From contig JAXLQJ010000003.1 of assembly GCA_046331705.1 (NCBI GenBank), positions 124,001-188,000 of the forward strand: 64,000 bases of DNA, in the 5' to 3' direction. This DNA comes from JADJOY01 sp046331705 [NCBI: bacterium]. GTDB lineage: Bacteria > JADJOY01. Below, one piece after another: positions 36,742-44,805 of this stretch (positions are counted from its first letter, which is position 1; the number at the start of each line of letters is the position of its first letter). A program made the position numbers and the translations under genes. The notes beneath the pieces were generated by a model. It did not search any database. It was not told the DNA's origin and worked only from the letters and a program-made list of their open reading frames with translations.

Positions 36742-37521
36742 ATGAGACGCTCAACGGGTGAGACGAACGACTCGTCGCACATGCCCAGAAGCCGCGATCG
36801 CCACGCGACATCGCGCCACGCGCTCGCGGTCGCGGCGCTGGGCGCGCTGCTCCACGCCGCGGCCGTGCCGGCGTCGGCGACGCTCTACACCTCCCTCACG
36901 ACTCCCCTCGCGCCGGTGCCGGGCCCGAACAACCAGGCGCTGCTCACCCTCACGAACGTGACCCCGGTGGCCTGCAATCCAACGTGCCCGAGCGATACCG
37001 ACACGTCCTTCGTGACGGCGGGCAGCGCCATCGGCGTCACCTACGACACGCGAACCCGAACGGTGACGATCACCAGCGCGTCGCTGGCCATGACGGACGT
37101 ATCGCTCAAGGTCGGCGCGTTGCCGACGATCGCCGTGACCGACGTCGCGTTCGAGCTCGATCCGAACGCGCCAGCGGTCCAGGGCGTCGTGGACCCGGTG
37201 ACTCACGAGCTCGCGCTCACGATTCCCGCGATCGTTTCCGCGACCGCCCTCGGCCAGACCTTCGGCGGGGCCGTCGACGTGCCCGTCAGCGGCACGTTCC
37301 TCGTCGACATCCCGCCGGGCGGCACCGAGAACACCATGCTGCTCACCAACCCGTCCACGCCCATCGCTCCCGATCCATTCGACTTCCAGATCGGCCCGAT
37401 CACGGTGACGTTCCAGCTCACCGGCACGGTGACGTTCAACTTCCGCGGCACCTTCACGGCGCTCTTCGACGACACGTTCGAAGGCGGCACCCTCGACGCC
37501 TGGGTCGGTCACGTGCCGTGA
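36742..37521 (+). CDS. Secreted beta-rich protein with shared C-terminal signature
   Basis: A protein of 259 residues. The N-terminus is long and basic, then the hydrophobic core ALAVAALGALLHAAAVPASA is cleaved near residue 46. The mature part is Thr/Val/Pro-rich with repeated beta strands (TRTVTITSASLAMTDVSLKV, VDVPVSGTFLVDIPPGG, ITVTFQLTGTVTFNFRG); no named family is recognised. It ends exactly with the signature LFDDTFEGGTLDAWVGHVP (241-259). ATG 36742 is chosen for the GGAGG four bases upstream; ATG 36781 would also keep the signal peptide. It is followed by the GH31 relic on the other strand. Confidence 0.78.
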   Translation: MRRSTGETNDSSHMPRSRDRHATSRHALAVAALGALLHAAAVPASATLYTSLTTPLAPVPGPNNQALLTLTNVTPVACNPTCPSDTDTSFVTAGSAIGVTYDTRTRTVTITSASLAMTDVSLKVGALPTIAVTDVAFELDPNAPAVQGVVDPVTHELALTIPAIVSATALGQTFGGAVDVPVSGTFLVDIPPGGTENTMLLTNPSTPIAPDPFDFQIGPITVTFQLTGTVTFNFRGTFTALFDDTFEGGTLDAWVGHVP

Positions 37522-37552
37522 CGACACGAGCGTGAACGATCCGACTCGGCGT

Positions 37553-38050
37553 TCACGGCGCCGCGCGAGCCCATAGCCAACGGGGCGCGGCGGCGGCGAC
37601 GTCGACCACTCGGATCTCGACGCGTTCGTCGCCGAGACCGAGCTCGAGGCGCGCGCCGGACGGCGCGTCGATCTCCCCCGCGAGCGCCTCGCCGCGGGTG
37701 AGCACCGGTGCCACCAGGAGGTCGAAGGTGGTGTCCTGATTGCCCGCCCACACCAGCGATTCCTCGCTCCACGGCTCACGCGGCAAGGCCGCCCACCGCT
37801 CCGGGAAGCGATCGTGGGGGGGGCGGATCCCGGCTCGCCGTCGTGAGCGCGGGCATCGCGTGGCGGGTATTCGCCGTGATCCGCCATCCAACCATCGAAA
37901 CCGCGCTCGCGAGCGCGTCGCAACCGCCCCTTCATCCACACGCAGCCAGCCGGATGCGTGAGGTCGATCCGGGCGACCTCGCCGTTCGCCGCGACCGCGC
38001 GCGCATCGCCCCCCCCGACGCGCGCCTCAGCGAGCATCTTGCGCCGCGCG
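37553..38050 (-). pseudogene. Decayed GH31 (sulfoquinovosidase/YihQ-like) glycosidase relic
   Basis: Pieces of a family 31 glycoside hydrolase read in order on the minus strand but in changing frames. RIDLTHPAGCVWMKGRLRR and ERGFDGWMADHGEYPPRDA correspond to the GFDGWMADFGE region holding the catalytic acid/nucleophile of YihQ-type enzymes. A frame change at an eight-G run (37817-37824) leads to HDRFPERWAALP and SLVWAGNQDTTFD. This then jumps directly to LLVAPVLTRGEALAGEIDAP, the segment after the barrel, so a large part of the catalytic domain is deleted. A second eight-base G/C run lies at 38009-38016. Truncation plus frameshift argues for true decay rather than sequencing error alone. YihQ enzymes cleave sulfoquinovosides; specificity here cannot be confirmed. 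Confidence 0.7.
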
Positions 38051-38263
38051 CGACCGGAACGTCGCCGATGTCGGTACGGACAATCGGGTAATCGTGGGCA
38101 AGAGAGCGGGTGTGCTCGCGGCGGCGGGAGCGCGAGGGCGAGATCCGTTCCGCCACCGTGAACGTAGATAGACGACGCCACCGATCGGGGGTGCGAGCGA
38201 TTCTCGAACGCGCGCGCACCCCGACCCCTCGCTCTACGGACCCGCCCCGATGGAGGAGAACTC

Positions 38264-38935
38264 GTGATCCTCGTCCACCACCTCGAGCACTCGCGCTCGC
38301 AGCGCATCCTCTGGCTTCTCGAAGAGCTGGGCGTGCCGTACGAGGTGAAGCGCTACCCGCGCGACGCCAAGACGCAGCTCGCCCCGCCCGAGCTCAAAGC
38401 GATCCATCCGCTCGGCAAGTCGCCGGTGATCAGCGACGGGGAGCGCACGATCGCCGAGTCGGGCGCGATCGTCGAGTACCTCGTCGACCAGCACGGGCAG
38501 GGCCGCTTTCGCCCCGCTCCCGGCAGCGCCGCGTTCGAGCGCTATCGCTATTGGATCCACGCCGCCGAGGGCAGCGTCATGCCGCTGCTGGTGATGAAGC
38601 TCGTGTTCGCGAAGACCACCCAGCCTCCGGTGCCGTTCGTCGTCCGGCCCATCACACGCGCCGTCGCCGCCGAGGTGGGCCGCTCCTACATCGAGCCCGG
38701 CATCCGCGCGCACCTCGCGCACATGGAGGACGCGCTGGCGCACAGCACCTGGTTCGCCGGTGACGAGCTGAGCGGCGCCGATTTCCTCATGAGCTTCCCG
38801 GTCGAGGCGGCCGCGAGCCGGGTCGACATGGCGCCCTACCCGCGCCTCGAGGCCTTTCTCGAGCGCGTGCAGGAGCGGCCGGCCTATCGGCGCGCCCTCG
38901 AGCGCGGCGGCCCCTACCGGATCCTCGACTCCTGA
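38264..38935 (+). CDS. Glutathione S-transferase family protein
   Basis: This encodes 223 residues. The N-terminal thioredoxin-like domain has HHLEHSRSQRILWLLEELGV with the Ser in the usual activating position and the GSH-binding ESGAIVEYLVDQHG motif; the C-terminal half is all-helical, with TWFAGDELSGADFLMSFPVE. This is a cytosolic conjugating or detoxifying enzyme of the beta/theta-like bacterial type; the substrate is unknown. The start is GTG 38264, with GGAGGAG eight bases upstream. It stands alone between the GH31 relic and the haloperoxidase gene. Confidence 0.92.
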   Translation: MILVHHLEHSRSQRILWLLEELGVPYEVKRYPRDAKTQLAPPELKAIHPLGKSPVISDGERTIAESGAIVEYLVDQHGQGRFRPAPGSAAFERYRYWIHAAEGSVMPLLVMKLVFAKTTQPPVPFVVRPITRAVAAEVGRSYIEPGIRAHLAHMEDALAHSTWFAGDELSGADFLMSFPVEAAASRVDMAPYPRLEAFLERVQERPAYRRALERGGPYRILDS

Positions 38936-39025
38936 GCAAACCGACGCCGCTCTCGCTGGGGACGCCGGAGGGGATCCGTTCGGCTCGACATCGCGAGCTC
39001 TTCCTCTCGGATCGAGCGTTCATTC

Positions 39026-39055
39026 CCCGAACGACGCCATGCGTCCTCGTTCGGG
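39026..39055. other. 9-bp inverted repeat downstream of the GST gene
   Basis: CCCGAACGA (39026-39034) and TCGTTCGGG (39047-39055) are perfect inverted repeats with a 12-base spacer in the 280-bp gap 38936-39215. There is no T-tract, so it may be a weak terminator for the GST gene or an operator for the haloperoxidase gene. Nothing else is recognised in the gap except an A+T-richer patch near 39070-39100. Confidence 0.3.
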
Positions 39056-39215
39056 ATCCGTACTCGTCAGGTCAAAAAGAGACCATCGAATACACGGTTC
39101 ATCCTAGGCTCGCGCGTTGCATGAGATCCGTCCGCGGGTCGGCGGCACGCCGACCCGCGTCAACCGAACCACGGCAACGAGCTGTGGTCGCACGCGCTCG
39201 GCGGAGGAGCCCTCG

Positions 39216-40571
39216 ATGGATCCGATTCTGTTCTGGAACGAAGTTGCGCTCGAGGTGCATCGGCGGGATTTCGCGTTCGACAAGGACGCGAGCGACAACG
39301 AGATCAGCCCTCAGCAAGGCGGCCCCACGCGCACCGCGCGAGCGCTCGCGATCGTGCACGTCGCGATGTACGACGCGTGGAACGGCGCGAAGGCGACGGG
39401 CAAGCACTACTTGCCGATCGCGGCGCTGCCGACCGCGCCGACAGGCACGAGCGCCGCCGTGCTCGCCGCGGCCGCAGTGGCCGGTGCCGCGGCGTCATCG
39501 CTCAAGGCGCTGTTCAATCGACAGTCGGCGTACATCGATCAACGGATGGCGGGATTCGTCGCGAGCGCGCTGCCCGCCGGTGCGATCGCCGCGGACATCT
39601 CGTCCGGAGAGCAATACGGGCGTGCCGTGGCGTACGCCATCCTCGACGCCCGCAAGAACGACCACGCCGACGCCTCTGACGTCTACGCGCCCGGCGGCGC
39701 TCCGGGCGACCACCGACCGGATCCCTATCATCCAACGCAGGGATACCTCGGGCCGCGCTGGGGGTCAGTCACCCCCTTCTGCGTCTCCTTCGGCGCCATG
39801 GACACCGAGGAGTACCTGCCGCCACCGCCCGCGTTCGGCAGCGTCGAGTACCGCAACCATTTCGAGGAAGTGCGCGACCACGGCGCTCGCACGCGGGGGG
39901 CACGCTCGGCCGAGCAGGAGGTAACGGGGCTCTACTGGGCGTACGACGGCGCCAAGGGCCTCGGAACACCACCGCGGCTCTACAACCAGATCGTCCGCGT
40001 CATCGCGACTGCGCAGGGCAACGACGCGGACCAGAACGCGCGCCTGTTCGCGCTCGTCAACGCGGGCATGGCCGATGCCGGCATCGTCGCGTGGCGGGCG
40101 AAGTACCGCTACAACCTGTGGCGGCCGGTCGTCGGCATTCGCGAGGACGACGCCGGAACCGGGCCGTCCAGCCTCGGCACCGGGGCACCGTCGGCCGGCG
40201 ACCCGTTCTGGGAGCCTTACGGCGCGCCGAGCTCGAATCGACCGGGCACCAACAACTTCACGCCGAACTTCCCCGCCTATCCCTCCGGCCATGCGACGTT
40301 TGGCACCACGGTGTTCGAGATCGTGCGTCGCTTCTTCGCACCGACGCCTGTCACCTTCGAGCTCACGTCCGACGAGCTCGACGGCAAGACCGTCGACATC
40401 GACGGCTCCGTGCGAACCGCCATCAAGCGGACCTACACCCTCGACGAAGCGATTCAGGACAACTTGGAAAGCCGCGTCTGGCTCGGCGTTCACTGGCGCT
40501 TCGACGGCAACGGCGGACGCCAAGCGGGCGAGAAGGTCGCCGAGAAGGTGTTCCAGGGCTTCTTCCCGTGA
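39216..40571 (+). CDS. Vanadium-dependent haloperoxidase family protein
   Basis: A protein of 451 residues in the vanadate-dependent haloperoxidase / acid phosphatase (PAP2) superfamily. The three vanadate-binding motifs are intact: KYRYNLWRP (Lys296, Arg303), YPSGHATFG (Ser357, Gly358, His359) and SRVWLGVHWRFD (Arg420, His426). The conserved KYRYNLWRP spacing is that of the bacterial VCPO-like family, which oxidises halides with H2O2 or acts as a phosphatase. No signal peptide is visible from ATG 39216 (GGAGGAG upstream), whereas many homologues are exported; an in-frame GTG-like extension to 39117 adds no signal either. It is monocistronic, closed by the hairpin at 40584-40616. Confidence 0.92.
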   Translation: MDPILFWNEVALEVHRRDFAFDKDASDNEISPQQGGPTRTARALAIVHVAMYDAWNGAKATGKHYLPIAALPTAPTGTSAAVLAAAAVAGAAASSLKALFNRQSAYIDQRMAGFVASALPAGAIAADISSGEQYGRAVAYAILDARKNDHADASDVYAPGGAPGDHRPDPYHPTQGYLGPRWGSVTPFCVSFGAMDTEEYLPPPPAFGSVEYRNHFEEVRDHGARTRGARSAEQEVTGLYWAYDGAKGLGTPPRLYNQIVRVIATAQGNDADQNARLFALVNAGMADAGIVAWRAKYRYNLWRPVVGIREDDAGTGPSSLGTGAPSAGDPFWEPYGAPSSNRPGTNNFTPNFPAYPSGHATFGTTVFEIVRRFFAPTPVTFELTSDELDGKTVDIDGSVRTAIKRTYTLDEAIQDNLESRVWLGVHWRFDGNGGRQAGEKVAEKVFQGFFP

Positions 40572-40583
40572 TCGACGGACGGG

Positions 40584-40616
40584 CGCCCCGTGCCAGCGAA
40601 CGCTGCTCACGGGGCG
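40584..40616. terminator. Hairpin between convergent genes
   Basis: CGCCCCGTG (40584-40592) pairs with CACGGGGCG (40608-40616), and within the loop AGCG pairs with CGCT around AA. This makes a long two-part hairpin just after the haloperoxidase stop and before the SUI1 gene stop on the other strand. There is no T-tract; a bidirectional terminator is likely. Confidence 0.55.
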
Positions 40617-40656
40617 GGATCACCGCCCAACCGAACCGACGCCGAACCGACGCCGC

Positions 40657-41025
40657 TCAGCCGCCGGCGCGTTTCGCCTTCCAGCCGCGTGCGGCGAGCG
40701 CCGCCAGGATCTTGTCGCGGTGATCGCCTTGGATCTCGATCACGCCGTCCTTCACCGTGCCGCCCGAGCCGCACAGCACCTTGAGCTCCTTGGCGAGATC
40801 GGCCAGGCCGGCGGCGTCGAGCCTGACTCCGGTCACGAGTGTCACGCCCTTCCCCTTGCGTCCCTTGGTCTCCGAGCCGACGCGGACGAATCCGTCGCGC
40901 GGCTGCGCCGGCGACGGCGAGGGCGACCGCATCCGGGAGTCCTTGCAGCTGCACGCCGCCTCGGGGCGCCCGCAGCGGACGCAGAGCCGCCCGTGCTCCG
41001 TGGAATAGACCGGTCGACCGCTCAT
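40657..41025 (-). CDS. yciH: SUI1/YciH family translation initiation factor-like protein
   Basis: A protein of 122 residues. Residues about 50-120 form the SUI1 (eIF1) fold: GKGVTLVTGVRLDAAGLADL, LKVLCGSGGTVKDGVIEIQG and HRDKILAALAARGWKAKRAGG are typical. The N-terminus has C15-x2-C18 and C25-x-C27, a small zinc-ribbon-like part seen in some YciH proteins. YciH in bacteria influences initiation fidelity. ATG 41025 has AGGAGG six bases upstream. It is divergent from ychF. Confidence 0.92.
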   Translation of the reverse strand: MSGRPVYSTEHGRLCVRCGRPEAACSCKDSRMRSPSPSPAQPRDGFVRVGSETKGRKGKGVTLVTGVRLDAAGLADLAKELKVLCGSGGTVKDGVIEIQGDHRDKILAALAARGWKAKRAGG

Positions 41026-41148
41026 CGTTGACCTCCTCGCGCGGGAGCGCGCGGCGCCCGGGAAGCCGGGCGGCCACCGAATCTGCCACAGTCACGGGCT
41101 TCACTCGCGCCGCCAAGTGGCGTCGGCGCCCGTCCCGCGGAGTCGGTC

Positions 41149-42243
41149 ATGGCCCTTCAAGCAGGCATCGTCGGTCTTCCCAACGTCGGCAAGAGCACGC
41201 TCTTCAACGCGCTCACCTCGGCGAAGGCGGAGTCGGCCAACTACCCGTTCTGCACCATCGAGCCCAACGTCGGCATCGTCGCGGTACCCGATCCGCGCCT
41301 CGAGCAGATCCACACCAAGATCGCCACCGAGAAGATCGTGCCGGCGGCGGTGGAGATCGTCGACATCGCCGGGCTGGTCCGCGGGGCCCACGACGGCGAA
41401 GGGCTCGGCAATCAGTTCCTCGGCCACATCCGCAACACCGACGCGATCCTCGAGGTCGTGCGCTGCTTCGACGACCCCGACGTCACCCACGTCGACGGCA
41501 GCATCGATCCGCAACGCGACATGGAGACCATCGGGATCGAGCTGATCTTCGCCGACCTCGACACCGCCGAGCGGCGGTTCACGCGCTACGCCAAGGTTGC
41601 CCAGGGCGGCGACAAGGAGGCGAAGGTTCACGCGGTGGTCGCCGAGAAGGCGCTCGCGCTGCTGCGCGCCGGCAAGCCGGTGCGCGCCGGCGAATGGGTC
41701 GGGGAGGAAGAGACGGCCCTCAAGGCCGCGCAGTTCATCACCGCCAAGCCGGTGCTCTACGTCTGCAACGTGGACGAGCAGGGCCTTGCCGCGGAGAATG
41801 CGTACGTTGCCAAGGTCCGCGCGCAAGCCGCCATCGAGCACGCGGGCGTGGTGGTGCTCTGCGCCAAGCTGGAGGCCGAGATCGCCGAGCTCGACCCTGC
41901 CGATCGCGCGGGTTTCCTCGCCGACCTCGGCGTCGACGAACCCGGGCTCAATCGACTCGCGCGCGCCACGTACGCGCTGCTCGGGCTCGAGACCTACTTC
42001 ACCGCGGGCCCGAAGGAGATCCGCGCGTGGACGATCCACAAGGGCACGAAGGCGCCACAGGCGGCCGGCGTGATCCACTCCGACTTCGAGCGGGGCTTCA
42101 TCCGTGCCGAGGTCTACTCGGTCGAGGATCTGCTGAAGCACGGCACCGAAGCGGCGATGAAGGCCGCCGGTGTCCTGCGTGTGGAAGGCAAGGAATACGT
42201 CGTGCAAGATGGCGACGTGATGCACTTCCGATTCAACGTGTGA
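41149..42243 (+). CDS. ychF: Redox-regulated ATPase YchF (Obg/OLA1 family)
   Basis: This protein is 364 residues long, the usual family length. [17 protein letters not shown] is the G1 P-loop, [17 protein letters not shown] the G3/switch II region and CNVDE the altered G4 motif (N-x-x-E) that gives YchF its ATP preference. The C-terminal TGS domain has [20 protein letters not shown] and [13 protein letters not shown], ending [13 protein letters not shown]. It binds ribosomes and takes part in stress responses. ATG 41149 has GGAG six bases upstream. This is a housekeeping gene. Confidence 0.97.
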   Translation: MALQAGIVGLPNVGKSTLFNALTSAKAESANYPFCTIEPNVGIVAVPDPRLEQIHTKIATEKIVPAAVEIVDIAGLVRGAHDGEGLGNQFLGHIRNTDAILEVVRCFDDPDVTHVDGSIDPQRDMETIGIELIFADLDTAERRFTRYAKVAQGGDKEAKVHAVVAEKALALLRAGKPVRAGEWVGEEETALKAAQFITAKPVLYVCNVDEQGLAAENAYVAKVRAQAAIEHAGVVVLCAKLEAEIAELDPADRAGFLADLGVDEPGLNRLARATYALLGLETYFTAGPKEIRAWTIHKGTKAPQAAGVIHSDFERGFIRAEVYSVEDLLKHGTEAAMKAAGVLRVEGKEYVVQDGDVMHFRFNV

Positions 42244-42394
42244 CGGACGACCCCGAATCGCGGTGCGCGCGACGATCCTCCGGGCCGGCGGCCTTCGGGC
42301 CGCCAGCCGCGGACGCGCCCGATTCCCGGCGGGCTGATCCTCGCCGCCACCCACACCGCGCGCTCGGCGTGACTCGTCTCACCGAGAGGTCACG

Positions 42395-43357
42395 ATGAAG
42401 GCGATGGCGCAGCGTTCGTGGGGCGCGGCAGAGCCGCTGACCCTGGTCGATCTCCCCAGTCCCGTCGTGGGCGCGCGCGACGTGCGCGTGGCGGTGAAGT
42501 TCGCGGGCGTGAACCCCGTGGACTGGAAGATGCGCGAAGGCGGTCCGCTCGGCCTGGCGGCGCGCATCGTCGGCCCGCCGCCCCCGGTGGTCGTGGGCGT
42601 GGACTTCGCCGGGATCGTCGACGCCGTGGGCCCACGGGTGACGGCGGTGAAGGTCGGCGACCGCGTCGTGGGCGGCACCGACTTCTCGCGGCGCCAGCGC
42701 GGCAGCATGGCGGACACCGTGGTGGTTCGCGACGATCAGCTCTGCGTCGTCCCCGCCGCGGTGCCGCTCGACGTCGCCGGCTCGCTGCCGGTCGCCGGCG
42801 TCACGGCCTGGCGGGCGGTGATCGAGCTGGGTCGCATCACGGTGGGCAAACGCGTGCTGATCCTCGGTGCCTCCGGAGGCGTGGGCCAGCTCGCCGTGCA
42901 GGTCGCCAAGAACGTCCAGGGCGCCTTCGTCGCCGGAGTGTGCTCGGCCAAGAACGTGGCGCTGGTGCGCAGCCTGGGCGCCGATCACGTCATCGACTAC
43001 GGCGCCGGCGAGGCGCTCGGTCAGGCGCGCCCGCTGGGACCGTTCGACGCCGTCATCGACTGCGTCGGCGGCTACCCGGGCTCGCGCTGCCGGGCGCTGC
43101 TCGCTCCCGGCGGGCGGCACGTGATGGTGTCTCCGCACACGCCCGACGAGTTCCTACAGCTGGTGCTCGCGCCGCTCACGAGCCGCACCCTTCTCGGCCG
43201 CGCCGGCGGCGCGGCGATCCGACTCGTCGTCGAAGCGGTGGCCGCGGGGAAGCTCGCGGTGCGGATCACCGATCGCTTTCCCCTGGAACGTGCCGAGGAA
43301 GCGCACCGCCTCAGCCGAACCGGGCGCGCGACCGGCAAGATCGTCCTCGAGATGTGA
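42395..43357 (+). CDS. Medium-chain NAD(P)-dependent reductase (quinone oxidoreductase-like)
   Basis: A protein of 320 residues of the zinc-free MDR family. The N-terminal GroES-like fold has VKFAGVNPVDWKMREGG and VVVGVDFAGIVDAVG; the Rossmann motif is ILGASGGVGQLAVQVAKNV (near 155); the C-terminus EAHRLSRTGRATGKIVLEM is the usual end. No structural-zinc Cys cluster is present. It likely reduces quinones or enones with NADPH. ATG 42395 has GAGG five bases upstream. No functional link to its neighbours is visible. Confidence 0.9.
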   Translation: MKAMAQRSWGAAEPLTLVDLPSPVVGARDVRVAVKFAGVNPVDWKMREGGPLGLAARIVGPPPPVVVGVDFAGIVDAVGPRVTAVKVGDRVVGGTDFSRRQRGSMADTVVVRDDQLCVVPAAVPLDVAGSLPVAGVTAWRAVIELGRITVGKRVLILGASGGVGQLAVQVAKNVQGAFVAGVCSAKNVALVRSLGADHVIDYGAGEALGQARPLGPFDAVIDCVGGYPGSRCRALLAPGGRHVMVSPHTPDEFLQLVLAPLTSRTLLGRAGGAAIRLVVEAVAAGKLAVRITDRFPLERAEEAHRLSRTGRATGKIVLEM

Positions 43358-43411
43358 GGCGCGAGCCCGGCCCGCGCCGGCGCACGAGGTCCGTCGGGAT
43401 CGGACCCATCG

Positions 43412-43440
43412 TTTAAGCCGCAGCATCCACCTCTCATTAT
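43412..43440 (+). promoter_or_regulatory. Candidate sigma-70-type promoter
   Basis: In an A+T-rich island within the 124-bp gap, TTTAAG (43412-43417) and CATTAT (43435-43440) are spaced 17 bp and lie about 40 bp upstream of the small membrane protein start. Match to consensus is partial. Confidence 0.3.
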
Positions 43441-43481
43441 CTATTTGCGCCGCGACCGATCCGGCGACAACCTCGCTGGCC

Positions 43482-43781
43482 ATGAAGATCCGTGGCCTTC
43501 GAGAAAACCGATGGGATCGCTTTCGAAGTGGCTTGGGGCGCGCGGTGATCGCCATCGGCATCGCGGGGATCGTGATCCCGATCCTGCCCGGCACGCCGCT
43601 GTTGCTGCTCGGCGCGTGGATGCTCGGCCCCGACCATCCCGCGGCCCGCAGCGCGCGCCGCTGGCTGGGCTCGCTCGGGACGCGCCGTCACCCCGACGGC
43701 GCGGATCCGCGCACCCCCGCCCCGCCGGATCCCCGGACCTCCACGAGATGGCTGCCGCCCCTTTCCAACGGTTCGATCTGA
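43482..43781 (+). CDS. Small membrane protein (DUF454/PGPGW-like)
   Basis: A protein of 99 residues. After a basic lead, AVIAIGIAGIVIPILPGTPLLLLGAWML (in two helices broken at ILPGTP) resembles the proline-containing hairpin of DUF454/YbaN and PGPGW small membrane proteins, followed by GPDHPAARSARRWLGSLG. The last 35 residues are Pro/Arg-rich and not conserved-looking. Function is unknown. ATG 43482 directly precedes the basic lead; the Shine-Dalgarno is weak. It is followed by the zinc-ribbon gene after 11 bp. Confidence 0.65.
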   Translation: MKIRGLRENRWDRFRSGLGRAVIAIGIAGIVIPILPGTPLLLLGAWMLGPDHPAARSARRWLGSLGTRRHPDGADPRTPAPPDPRTSTRWLPPLSNGSI

Positions 43782-43792
43782 AGGAGACGATC

Positions 43793-44080
43793 ATGCGCCC
43801 CACGACCCCGACCAAGCCCTCGCCCGCCAGCGCCAGAGGGACGGGCAAGACCCGCGCTCCCATCGCGCACTCCGGCGGCAACGGCACGTCGGCGGCGCTC
43901 TGTCCACGCTGCCGCGGCTCGTTCGTCCTCACCTGCATCCGCGACGGACGCGTGAGCGTCGAGTGCCCGCTGTGTGGAAGGCTCTGGGCCGAACCGATGC
44001 GTTACGGCGCGCGCTCGCGGAGGTCGGCATCCACCTCGACCTCGGCGGCCACCGGGCCCGTCGCCGGTGCCGCCGCGTAG
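43793..44080 (+). CDS. Small zinc-ribbon protein
   Basis: A protein of 95 residues. Cys37-x2-Cys40 (LCPRC) and Cys58-x2-Cys61 (ECPLC) form a four-Cys zinc ribbon; the flanks are Ser/Thr/Ala-rich and disordered. AAGGAG lies seven bases before ATG 43793, an excellent ribosome-binding site that supports translation. Its last 79 bp overlap the 3' end of the convergent Wzt gene, so the Ser/Ala-rich tail may be a recent read-through. Role unknown; possibly nucleic acid or protein binding. Confidence 0.6.
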   Translation: MRPTTPTKPSPASARGTGKTRAPIAHSGGNGTSAALCPRCRGSFVLTCIRDGRVSVECPLCGRLWAEPMRYGARSRRSASTSTSAATGPVAGAAA

Positions 44081-44805
44081 CGGTCCAGGATCTCGCGCGG
44101 CGCGCCGTCGGCGACGAGGCGGCCGCCGTCGAGCCACAGGCAGCGGTCGCAGTTGGCGAGGATCTCCGCGGGCGAATGGGAGACCAGCAGCACCGTCGCG
44201 CCCGCGCCGCGCAGCTCCTGGATGCGCGCCTGGCAGCGCTTCACGAACGCGGCGTCGCCCACACCGAGGACCTCGTCGAGCACCAGGATGTCGGCGCGCC
44301 ACGCGGTCGCCACCGAGAAGCCCAAGCGGGCGATCATGCCCGCCGAGTAGCTGCGCAGCGGCGAGCGGATCAGATCGCCGAGCCCGCTGAAGGCGTGGAT
44401 GTGGTCGAGCTTCGCGTCGATCTCGCGACGGGTGCGGCCGAGCAGCAACGCATTCAGGTACACGTTCTCGATGCCGGTCAGATCGTGGTCGAAGCCGGCA
44501 CCGAGCGCCAGGATCGGCGCGACCCAGCCGTTGAGCGCGGTGGTGCCGCGGGTGGGTTCCAGCACCCGACACAGGACCTTGAGCAAGGTGCTCTTGCCCG
44601 CACCGTTGCGCCCCACGATGCCGACGCTCTCACCGCGGCCGACCTCGAACGAGACGTCGCGAAGCGCCCAGAAATCCTCGTAGCGAAGCCCGCCCTTCAT
44701 CCAGTGGATCGCGTATTCCTTGAGCGACTGCGCTTGCTGCTTGGCGAGCCGGTAGCAGAGCGACACGCCCTGCATGCGGACCATCGGCTCGGTGGGCGCG
44801 CTCAT
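44002..44805 (-). CDS. ABC transporter ATP-binding protein for polysaccharide export (short Wzt-like)
   Basis: A protein of 267 residues. Walker A GRNGAGKST starts at 65, the signature YSAGM is at 153-157, Walker B ILVLDEVLGVGD at about 173-184 and the H-loop is VSHSPAEIL. It aligns closely with the first 250 residues of the other Wzt in this window but ends there, lacking the cargo-binding tail, as in capsule (KpsT) or teichoic-acid-type exporters. The ATG at 44805 overlaps the permease stop (ATGA). Its 3' end overlaps the convergent zinc-ribbon gene by 79 bp. Confidence 0.9.
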   Translation of the reverse strand: MSAPTEPMVRMQGVSLCYRLAKQQAQSLKEYAIHWMKGGLRYEDFWALRDVSFEVGRGESVGIVGRNGAGKSTLLKVLCRVLEPTRGTTALNGWVAPILALGAGFDHDLTGIENVYLNALLLGRTRREIDAKLDHIHAFSGLGDLIRSPLRSYSAGMIARLGFSVATAWRADILVLDEVLGVGDAAFVKRCQARIQELRGAGATVLLVSHSPAEILANCDRCLWLDGGRLVADGAPREILDRYAAAPATGPVAAEVEVDADLRERAP

